The notes beneath the pieces were generated by a model that had not been told where the DNA came from, ran no database searches, and worked only from the letters and a program-made list of their open reading frames with translations. Both the position numbers and the translations under genes were made by a program. A stretch of DNA of 7,328 bases from JBDNFP01 sp041689775. GTDB lineage: Bacteria; Bacteroidota; Bacteroidia; Cytophagales; Spirosomataceae. Shown here piece after piece: positions 1 to 5,925 of this stretch; within the stretch, counting starts at the first letter, position 1; the number at the start of each line of letters is the position of its first letter. The stretch spans positions 1 to 7,328 of the forward strand of contig JBDNFP010000038.1 in assembly GCA_041689775.1 (NCBI GenBank), given 5' to 3'.

Positions 1-153
1 CGTCGCTGCATGATCAACCCTTTATAGACACTACCCAATTTTGATAGTTACTTACCGGTATCTGGTCTAACCGCCGGGCGTACCTACTACATATTGGTGG
101 ATGGGTTTAACGGTGCGAGTGGAAAATTTGATATCTCCATTAGCCCAACGCCA

Positions 154-1269
154 GACACGCAGGCGCCGAGTACTCCTACTAATGTGCAGGCAACGGATAG
201 GAAGCCAACTAGCATCAGCATCTCTTGGACTGCCTCTACGGACAATATAGGAGTAAAAGAGTACCTGGTTTATTTGAACGGGAATTTGGCTTCAACTACC
301 ACAACTACCACGCATACTTTCACGAACCTAACGGCTTCGACCGCTTATCAGATTACGGTAAAGGCAAAAGATGCCGCGGGTAATCAGTCGGCGGCCTCTA
401 CTATTCTTAGCGTTTCCACCACGGCGGTACCAGATACTCAGGCACCAACCGCTCCGTCTAACCTTACGGCTACCGAAATGGGAACTACCAGTGTGAAAGT
501 AAGCTGAGGGGCATCTTCTGATAATGTGGGTGTTAAGGAGTATCGTATCTATGTAAACAATGCTCAGAAGGCAACGACTTCGGAAACTACCTTTACTATC
601 ACAGGGCTAACGGGATCAACTGCCTATACTATTTATGTAGTAGCGGTTGACGCCGCCGGGAACGCTTCCAATCCGTCAGGAACCATAAATGTAACGACGG
701 CAACGGCCGCCGATACTCAGGCTCCCACGAGTCCAACGAACCTGACTGCTAGTGCCAGCGATATTACGGCCACAAGCGTAAAGGTAACTTGGGATGTTTC
801 TACCGACAACGTAGGAGTTAAAGAGTACCGCGTATATCTCGATGCGGCCTTGAAAGGGACTTCTACCAACACAACGTTCACCCTTTCTGGCCTGACAGCC
901 GCTACTGCCTACTCGATCTATGTAGTAGCCGTGGATGCGGCGGGAAATGTTTCTAATCCTTCGACGGCTTTGAAAGTGACCACTTCGGCAACCGCCGATA
1001 CGCAGGCTCCAACTAGCCCAACAAATCTGACGGCCACGGAAACGAAGTCAACGGAGGTGAAAGTGGCCTGGACTGCTTCTTCGGATAATATCGGTGTAAA
1101 AGAATACCGGGTTTTTGTGGACAATACCCTAACCGTAACGTCAACTACTACCTCAGCCATCATTACGGGATTGACGGCCGCTACGGCTTACTCGATTAAC
1201 GTACTAGCGGTTGATGCTGCGGGGAATGTATCGGGTAGCTCCAATGTGCTCAAAGTAACAACCGCATCC
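154..1269 (+). repeat. Four tandem fibronectin type III repeats
   Basis: Four units begin at bases 154, 433, 712 and 997. The first two are 279 bp and the third is 285 bp; the fourth is about 273 bp. Each encodes DTQAP, then a [ST]P[TS]N[VL] segment, the SW strand (its Trp replaced by the TGA stop in unit 2), a DN[IV]GVKEY block, a T[AG]STAY or TAATAY block, and a DAAGN block before the closing strand. Units 2 to 4 are closer to each other than to unit 1, which carries a run of six threonines. This is the classical Fn3 beta-sandwich layout found between catalytic and sorting domains of Bacteroidota exoproteins. The near-equal unit length suggests spread by tandem duplication. Confidence 0.9.
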
Positions 1270-1320
1270 ATAACGGTAACAATTGTATTATCGGTCAATC
1301 CATCGGCGCAGGACGAGCAA

Positions 1321-1557
1321 GTGAAGGCCTATCCAAATCCATTCCGTGACGAGATCGTGCTCGAATTTCCGAATAGTTTCCACTACGTAGGCAACGTAGA
1401 AGTCCGGGATATTCTGGGCCGGATTGTACGCAATCGCAACCTAAACGAGGCTAGTAACGGAAAACTCACCATTGATATGGCTGCCGAACCGACGGGGATG
1501 TTCTTTTTGCTGATCAAACAAAAGGACACTATTATTCACAAGCAGCTTCTGAAACGA
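1321..1557 (+). other. Type IX secretion system C-terminal sorting domain (type A-like)
   Basis: The final 79 residues start VKAYPNPFRDEIVLEF and continue with a VRDILGRIV strand, a GKLTIDMA strand and MFFLLIKQKD before ending in KQLLKR. The order YPNPF, D.[LI]GR, G.[FY][FL]L and a basic C-terminal end is the recognised pattern of T9SS type A sorting domains (Por secretion tail). Such domains direct export across the outer membrane and are normally cleaved, often with attachment to the cell surface. A linker with a Ser/Asn/Pro-rich piece (about 1285-1320) joins it to the last Fn3 repeat. With the upstream TGA this domain would not be translated as part of the full protein. Confidence 0.88.
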
Positions 1558-1585
1558 TAACGAGTTGTTTCAGGATTGAAAAGTA

Positions 1586-1622
1586 GGTGCAGAGTTTCGG
1601 AATCAATACCGGACTCTGCACC
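1586..1622 (+). terminator. Hairpin terminator after the Fn3/T9SS gene
   Basis: A perfect 10-bp stem (1586-1595, GGTGCAGAGT, with 1613-1622) starts 25 bases after the TAA stop. The stem can extend inward by a wobble pair and three G-C pairs around one bulged T, closing on a loop of about eight bases. It is followed by AAAATTT rather than a clean T-tract, so the intrinsic terminator call is good but not certain. Confidence 0.65.
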
Positions 1623-1684
1623 AAAATTTGGTACTGAGGGCTAACAGAACTAATCAATACAAAATCAATTAATCTTTAATTCTG

Positions 1685-2131
1685 ATGAAAACGATATATT
1701 CAATAGTATTAATCCTGATGAGCTTCCTGGTGGTGGGCTGTTCATCCAATGGCACCACCGTAGATCCCATGGTTGAACGCATTGCTAAAAGTTGGAATGT
1801 TTCGGTAGTCCGGGAAGGTAATTCTGTGGTTTTTGAAATAGGGGGCAGTAATAATACCCGTCCCGGCTATGTAAATTTTACGGTGAATTTGTCCGGCGGC
1901 GGAACCGTCTCCTACACTGATTTTAACAGTACGTAGTTTTCTGGGCAGTGGGAGTTGCAGGGAATGAGCAAGCTAATTCTCAAAAATCTGAATCCGGCAC
2001 CAACGGGTACCAATGGAACTATTGAGTTTAATCTCAGTAACTTTACTGATACCGCCATGACGATCAGTCGTACTACCGCAAGCGAAAAAACCGGTGGAAC
2101 CATCAACGTGTATCAAATGAAAAGTAACTAA
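1685..2131 (+). pseudogene. Small lipoprotein, lipocalin-like size, interrupted by in-frame TAG
   Basis: The ATG at 1685 opens a typical lipoprotein signal peptide: MKT, a hydrophobic core (IYSIVLILMSFLVV), and a lipobox VVGC with the acylated Cys at residue 19, followed by SSNG. The mature part begins with a VERIAKSWNVSVV segment resembling the first strand of small Bacteroidota lipoproteins of lipocalin-like or similar beta-barrel type. Codon 84 (1934-1936) is TAG, but the same frame continues without a stop for 64 more residues (FSGQWELQGMSKLILKNL, then NPAPTGTNGTIEF) and ends in TAA at 2129-2131. The downstream piece has the expected beta-strand pattern and belongs to the same domain. The total of 148 codons fits a small lipoprotein. 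The original codon at the stop cannot be decided, since several single-base changes give TAG. Function is unknown; the product would sit in a cell-envelope membrane. Alternatives are a sequencing error or a truncated 83-residue product. Confidence 0.75.
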
Positions 2132-2169
2132 GGCGACACCGAATAATTTTTAAACTTGGTTGCCTGTGG

Positions 2170-2203
2170 TTTCTTAGTAAGTTCAATAAGTGATATAGTT
2201 TTG
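2170..2203 (+). promoter_or_regulatory. Possible Bacteroidota sigma-70 type promoter
   Basis: TAGTTTTG at 2196-2203 matches the Bacteroidota -7 consensus TAnnTTTG exactly. An imperfect -33 box (TTTC, 2170-2173) lies 22 bases upstream. It would place a transcript start shortly before the small ORF at 2235. The upstream box is weak and the motif is short, so chance is a real alternative. Confidence 0.3.
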
Positions 2204-2234
2204 GATTGGAATATCACTTGTCAACAAATTGACA

Positions 2235-2405
2235 ATGGGAAAGCAACAAGAGAATAAATTAAGGTCATTGATTTCAAAAATTAGGAAGCGTAACCGGCTG
2301 GGAGTCGATATGAATGAAGAGATGATACGCCTGCGAAAAGAGATCGACGATCATTTCGAAGCTACCAAGCGAAAGGTCGATCCCGATTCTGAGAAGAACA
2401 AGTAG
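2235..2405 (+). CDS. Small highly charged hypothetical protein (56 aa)
   Basis: An ATG-initiated frame of 57 codons ends in TAG at 2403-2405. The product is rich in Lys/Arg (16) and Asp/Glu (11). It has a basic first part (KLRSLISKIRKRNRLG), a mixed-charge probably helical middle (MNEEMIRLRKEIDDHF) and a basic tail, with no membrane segment and no cysteine. Codon use (many GAG, AAG, GAT, CTG) looks coding rather than random, and it fills the gap between the lipoprotein and the ABM gene. No clear Shine-Dalgarno precedes it, which is usual for the phylum. I do not recognise a family. It could be a small cytoplasmic protein that binds nucleic acid or a partner, but that is a guess from composition only. 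It might also be a chance ORF. Confidence 0.5.
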   Translation: MGKQQENKLRSLISKIRKRNRLGVDMNEEMIRLRKEIDDHFEATKRKVDPDSEKNK

Positions 2406-2489
2406 GCCTGTTAGTTGGCAATGCAGTCGTTTAAACCAATAATTGACTTATCTTGAAGAAATTTTTTCTACATAAACTCCATTATTTGT

Positions 2490-2831
2490 ATGAAAACTCT
2501 TCAACTAGTTGTTCGATTTTCAATCCATCCAGGTAAGACGGATGAATTTAAACAATTGGCACAAAAAGCTTTTGCGGTTACGCGGAACGAAGCCGGAAAT
2601 TTGCAATATGATTACCTTCTGAGTGCGGATGAATCTACCTGCGTGGTATTGGAAAAATACGATGACTCGGATGCCTTTTTGGCCCACGTAGTTAACCTTG
2701 GAGAAATCTTAGGCCAAATGCTCGCCATCTCTGAAATTGCCCCCGAGGTATATGGTAACCCAAGTGAAGCATTGGTAAATGCAACCGCAGAACTTAACCC
2801 CACGGTGTATTCATATTTAGGTAGTAAGTAG
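2490..2831 (+). CDS. Antibiotic biosynthesis monooxygenase (ABM/YgiN-like) domain protein
   Basis: This is a 113-residue single-domain protein, the normal length for the dimeric alpha/beta-barrel ABM superfamily. The pattern VVRFSIHPGKTDEF at the N-terminus, NEAGNLQYDYLLS in the middle and VVLEKYDDSDAFLAHV after it is the usual first strand, helix, second strand and third strand with the EKY.D..AF..H signature of YgiN-like putative quinol monooxygenases. Members of the superfamily include cofactor-free oxygenases of quinols or polyketides, and many have no known substrate, so the reaction is not assigned. It has no signal peptide and is expected in the cytoplasm. The ATG at 2490 is the only sensible start, since it directly precedes the first strand. 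A strong hairpin terminator begins 16 bases after the stop, so it is likely the last gene of its transcript. It could share a transcript with the small ORF 84 bases upstream. Confidence 0.85.
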   Translation: MKTLQLVVRFSIHPGKTDEFKQLAQKAFAVTRNEAGNLQYDYLLSADESTCVVLEKYDDSDAFLAHVVNLGEILGQMLAISEIAPEVYGNPSEALVNATAELNPTVYSYLGSK

Positions 2832-2846
2832 AAAGGTATTCAGTAA

Positions 2847-2891
2847 ATAACAAACGAGGAACTTCATTCATTGAAGTTCCTCGTTTGTTAT
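2847..2891 (+). terminator. Strong 20-bp-stem hairpin terminator
   Basis: A perfect 20-base inverted repeat (left arm 2847-2866, right arm 2872-2891) encloses the 5-base loop TTCAT. The outer stem is A-rich on the left and T-rich on the right (TTTGTTAT), and the core is CGAGGAACTTCA. It lies just after the ABM stop codon. It reads as an intrinsic terminator that could work in both orientations, although no long T-tract follows on the + strand. Confidence 0.85.
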
Positions 2892-3019
2892 ATGGTACTT
2901 GGGATAGTGAAGTCAGGCTGTTATTGAAAAGGGCGCCGGTACTATTTATTTTTATATCTCTCTATTTTCTTAGTTATCCTACATTCAGCAGTTATGAAAC
3001 GGTCGGCAGTACTGTGAGA

Positions 3020-3027
3020 TAGGTTTG
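3020..3027 (+). promoter_or_regulatory. Possible -7 promoter box for the FAD oxidoreductase
   Basis: TAGGTTTG is an exact match to the Bacteroidota TAnnTTTG -7 element, about 95 bases before the oxidoreductase ATG. It lies in the 230-bp intergenic region between the strong terminator and that gene. No good TTTG box is present at the expected distance upstream (only TTATG at 2992-2996). The rest of 2892-3121 is AT-rich with no ORF and no clear regulatory structure. Confidence 0.3.
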
Positions 3028-3121
3028 TTGCGGATTTTTAAATTCTTAACCTGATTAAATACGTAGAAAATAGCTGCCTGATACTTAAATAGCTGACCGA
3101 AATTGAAAATTCAGATTGCCC

Positions 3122-4852
3122 ATGAAACGTAGAAATTTTATAGGATTGCTCAGTACCAGTGGCGGGATACTGGCTTCAAATCCAGGATTCAGTGAAGCTG
3201 CTAGTGTGAATAGTTATGTTGCTTCTGCCGCATCCACTCTTGCAGGAAGCAAAGAATACTACGCCGATGTTGTGGTTGCCGGGGGAGGGTTAGGTGGGTT
3301 TGCGGCGGCGTTGGCCTCGCTTCGGAATGGACTACGGGTGATCCTAACGGAGGAAACCGATTGGATCGGAGGACAAATTACCCAACAAGGCGTTCCGCCC
3401 GACGAGCATCAATGGATCGAAACCCACGGAGCGCCACAGTCGTACCGTGACTTCCGGACGGGCGTTCGAGAATACTACAAGCGGTTTTATCCACTTACAG
3501 CGGAAGCCAGAAATCGAACTAATTTGAATCCGGGTGATGGCATAGTATCAAGATTATGCCAGGAACCTAGGGTAGCTCTTGCGGTTTTAATGAATACTTT
3601 GGCGCCGTATATAAGTCAGGGGAAGCTAACTCTTCTCCTGGAACACAAAGTAACGGGTGCCGAGGTCGTAGGCGATCGCGTAAAGGCGCTGCAAGTACGT
3701 AACCTTCGGAGCAGGAGAGATATCATCTTGGCAGCTCCTTATTTCGTGGATGCCACCGAATTGGGCGATTTGTTACCCCTTACCGGCACAGAGTTCGTTA
3801 CCGGAACGGAATCCAAAAAGCAAACGAGAGAACTACACGCTCCCGAAGTAGGGGATCCAAATAATAATCAATCCTTTACCATGTGTTTTGCCGTTGATTA
3901 TGTCAAGGGGCAAAATCATGTGATCGAGAAGCCGATGGATTATAATTTCTGGAAAAACTACGTTCCAAAAATGATCCCCGTTTGGCCCGGTAAAATGATT
4001 TCGCTGATGTATTCAACCCCTAATAATCCAACCGTTCCCAAAACGCTGGGTTTTCATCCGGAGGGGATCAAAACGGATGCCGCTTTGAATTTATGGAACT
4101 ACCGGAAAATTATTAATAAGAACAACTTTGTGGAAGGGAGCTATCCCGGAGATATTACGATTGTCAACTGGCCGCAGAATGACTACGTACTTGGTAATAT
4201 TGTGGGCGCCAGTGAAAAGGAATTTAAAAAGCACGTGGCGCAGGCGAAACAACAAAGTCTTGCTATGCTGTATTGGTTGCAAACCGAAGCGCCCCGCCCC
4301 GATGGTAGCCAAGGGTGGGAGGGACTACGACTTCGTAATGACATCATGGGCACCGAGGACGGTTTGGCTAAGTATCCCTACATCCGCGAATCGAGGCGAA
4401 TAAAAGCTGTCTTTACGGTTTTGGAAGAGCACGTAGGAATGGAAAACAGAGCCTTGGTTAATGGCCAAAGTACGGATATCAAAGCCGCTGATTTCTACGA
4501 TAGTGTCGGGATAGGATACTACCATATTGACCTACATCCAAGCTCAGGGGGCATCAACTACGTCGATTTCGGGTCGCTGCCTTTTCAGATTCCGCTAGGT
4601 GCGCTCATCCCTCAACGCGTGGAAAATTTAATTCCGGCCAATAAAAATATCGGCACTACTCATATCACCAATGGTTGTTACCGGTTGCATCCGGTGGAGT
4701 GGAGTATCGGTGAAGCCGTGGGGGTGTTGGTTGCCCATTCCATAAAGAACAAGACACTTCCCCGAGCCATCCGCGAAGACTCATCGAAATTGCAGGAGTT
4801 TCAAAGTTTCATCCGATCGCAGGGTATAGAAACTCACTGGCCCAAAGTATAA
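3122..4852 (+). CDS. Tat-exported FAD-dependent oxidoreductase (FAD_oxidored family)
   Basis: The product is a 576-residue flavoprotein. I place the start at ATG 3122, not at the in-frame TTG at 3116, because ATG begins a clean twin-arginine leader: MKRRNFIGLL, R3-R4 followed by a moderately hydrophobic stretch and an Ala/Ser-rich region. Export by the Tat pathway with folded FAD bound is therefore likely. The Rossmann nucleotide-binding strand VVVAGGGLGG carries the GxGxxG motif (residues 54-59) and is followed by VILTEETDWIGGQ at the second strand. Further family marks are DATELGDLLPLTG, RESRRIKAVFTVLEEHV and the C-terminal FAD-contacting block NLIPANKNIGTTHIT (from about residue 502) with IGEAVGVLVA. 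These fit the FAD_oxidored (PF12831-type) group, common next to polysaccharide or secondary-metabolite genes in Bacteroidota; the substrate is unknown. The gene stands alone between a terminator and a convergent gene. Confidence 0.88.
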   Translation: MKRRNFIGLLSTSGGILASNPGFSEAASVNSYVASAASTLAGSKEYYADVVVAGGGLGGFAAALASLRNGLRVILTEETDWIGGQITQQGVPPDEHQWIETHGAPQSYRDFRTGVREYYKRFYPLTAEARNRTNLNPGDGIVSRLCQEPRVALAVLMNTLAPYISQGKLTLLLEHKVTGAEVVGDRVKALQVRNLRSRRDIILAAPYFVDATELGDLLPLTGTEFVTGTESKKQTRELHAPEVGDPNNNQSFTMCFAVDYVKGQNHVIEKPMDYNFWKNYVPKMIPVWPGKMISLMYSTPNNPTVPKTLGFHPEGIKTDAALNLWNYRKIINKNNFVEGSYPGDITIVNWPQNDYVLGNIVGASEKEFKKHVAQAKQQSLAMLYWLQTEAPRPDGSQGWEGLRLRNDIMGTEDGLAKYPYIRESRRIKAVFTVLEEHVGMENRALVNGQSTDIKAADFYDSVGIGYYHIDLHPSSGGINYVDFGSLPFQIPLGALIPQRVENLIPANKNIGTTHITNGCYRLHPVEWSIGEAVGVLVAHSIKNKTLPRAIREDSSKLQEFQSFIRSQGIETHWPKV

Positions 4853-4873
4853 ATTAAGCGAATTGAAATGGAA

Positions 4874-4914
4874 CACCCTAGCGAAAAGAATTTTAAAACT
4901 CTCTTGCCAGGGTG
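4874..4914. terminator. Weak hairpin between convergent genes
   Basis: CACCCT (4874-4879) pairs with AGGGTG (4909-4914). Two further inner G-C pairs lie beyond an A-C mismatch, and a long AT-rich loop contains TTTTAAAA. It lies in the 87-bp gap between the two converging stop codons, where a bidirectional terminator is expected. The stem is short and the loop long, so this is only a candidate. Confidence 0.25.
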
Positions 4915-4939
4915 CCGGGTCAAAATTCCTGGAAACAAC

Positions 4940-5815
4940 TCAGGGAACCGGCAGGCCGCGATTGGCCTCCCAGAGCGCAAACCATTCCTGTAATTCTAGC
5001 TCAACCTCGATTGCTTTCATCAGGTTAGCGATTCGTTTGGTATCCGAGGTACCGCAAACGGGCAGAACGCCGGCGGGATGTTTCAGAATCCAGGCTAGCA
5101 GAATAATATCGAGTGAAACGGCATACTTCTCCGCAAGTTGGGTAGCTACCTCATTTAATCGTAATGATTGAGGGTCCGTCTGTTTAAAAACGCCACCCAA
5201 AGGAGACCAAGCCATCGGTTTTATTCCCTTTGCCTGCATATAATCCAGACTTCCGTCCAGCATGGGTTCCATGTGTGACACCGAGAACTCAATCTGATTG
5301 TAGTTGATTTTAGTTTTAGTCTGAATCAATTCGGACTGGGCCGGAGTGAAATTAGAAACTCCAAAGTCGAGAATTTTTCCTTCTGATGTAAGCTGCTCGA
5401 TTGCTTCCGCAATTTCACCAACCCGCATCAAAGGACTCGGGCGGTGGAGCAGAACCAGATCCAGGTATTCGGTTTGTAAGTTTTTAAGAGATTGCTCAAC
5501 GGACGAGATGATGTAGTTCTTGGAGTACTCATAATGCTTAATAATGGTACCCTTTCTATTCTCAGATTCTAGTTGAATACTGCACTTGGAAATAAGCTGA
5601 ACGGCTTGACGGTCTATCTTGCTTTCCTTAAAAGCGGCACCAAATTCGGCTTCGGTGGTGTAACTACCATAAATATCAGCGTGGTCGAAGGAAGTTATGT
5701 TGCTATCAAGGCAGCAATGCAGCAGCTCAATCATTTCTTTAGTGTTGCATTGGCGGCCCCAGGAACCCCAGGTCATGGCGCCGGCGATAATGGGTGAAAA
5801 AGGGGTTGGGTTCAT
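4940..5815 (-). CDS. Aldo/keto reductase, YdhF-like group
   Basis: This 291-residue NAD(P)H-dependent reductase has the usual length of the (beta/alpha)8 aldo/keto reductase family. The catalytic tetrad is complete: D44 and Y49 in FDHADIYG, K77 in ISKC, and H124 in LLHRPSPLM. Cofactor-side motifs are GVSNFTPAQ, MAWSPLGG and, near the C-terminus, VLPVCGTSDTKRIANL. The C-terminal WFALWEANRGLPVP matches the normal end of this group, so the TGA stop here is authentic. The opening SPIIAGAMTWGSWG is also typical, which supports the ATG at 5813-5815. The closest general resemblance is to E. coli YdhF-type oxidoreductases, which reduce carbonyl compounds; the real substrate is not known. It has no signal peptide and is cytoplasmic. 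It converges on the FAD oxidoreductase and lies 110 bp downstream of the esterase gene in the same direction. No clear promoter box is visible in that gap (5816-5925). Confidence 0.93.
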   Translation of the reverse strand: MNPTPFSPIIAGAMTWGSWGRQCNTKEMIELLHCCLDSNITSFDHADIYGSYTTEAEFGAAFKESKIDRQAVQLISKCSIQLESENRKGTIIKHYEYSKNYIISSVEQSLKNLQTEYLDLVLLHRPSPLMRVGEIAEAIEQLTSEGKILDFGVSNFTPAQSELIQTKTKINYNQIEFSVSHMEPMLDGSLDYMQAKGIKPMAWSPLGGVFKQTDPQSLRLNEVATQLAEKYAVSLDIILLAWILKHPAGVLPVCGTSDTKRIANLMKAIEVELELQEWFALWEANRGLPVP

Positions 5816-5925
5816 TAGATTGGTTTCGATTTATATTCAATTCAAGGCTTAACAGAATTTTTCTAATGACTGCTACGACCCGAAAAATGACACTAAAAAG
5901 GGTTTATTACCAAATGCACAGGGAG

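Larger units (their letters stand above)
1..1560 (+). pseudogene. Fibronectin III repeat surface/secreted protein with T9SS sorting domain, interrupted; 5' end outside window
   Basis: This is the 3' portion of a modular extracellular protein. In frame 1 the visible order is: the end of a beta-sandwich domain (GLTAGRTYYILVDGFNGASG, about bases 67-126), four Fn3 repeats each opening with DTQAP (154-1269), a short linker, and a C-terminal type IX secretion sorting domain (1321-1557). The frame is broken by TGA at 505-507. The equivalent codon in repeats 1, 3 and 4 is the conserved Fn3 tryptophan (SISW, VKVTW, VKVAW), so one TGG-to-TGA change explains it, and coding resumes in the same frame with ASSDNVGVKEY. 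Frame 1 also has TAG at 25-27, whereas bases 3-41 are open in frame 3, so an extra T in the TTTT run at 39-42 may be a second lesion. TTG at 94 is only the first permitted start codon in the frame, not a credible start, because domain homology runs through it. Fn3 arrays of this kind usually serve as spacers or binding modules on glycoside hydrolases or adhesins; the catalytic part, if any, lies upstream. Sequencing error is the main alternative to true decay. Confidence 0.8.

Noticed and set aside
94..507. Short independent Fn3 gene starting with TTG at 94
   Set aside because: Domain homology extends upstream of 94 and downstream of the TGA in the same frame, so it is a fragment of a larger gene.
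918..1163. Antisense ORF across the Fn3 repeats
   Set aside because: It is the mirror of a strongly coding repeat region with no recognisable domain; the same applies to the antisense ORFs at 1912-2106 and 2612-2803.
154..1269. CRISPR array
   Set aside because: The periodic signal is about 280 bp with coding content and no short direct repeats with spacers.
505..1936. Reassigned stop codons (alternative genetic code or selenocysteine/pyrrolysine)
   Set aside because: TGA properly ends the aldo/keto reductase and the esterase, and TAG ends the ABM gene. No conserved Cys context is present, and the paralogous repeats carry Trp at the TGA site.
3116..3121. TTG at 3116 as the start of the FAD oxidoreductase
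   Set aside because: ATG two codons later begins the twin-arginine leader directly and is the better start.
4128..4403. Second-frame ORF within the FAD oxidoreductase
   Set aside because: It is fully contained in a conserved gene in another frame, and its composition looks random.
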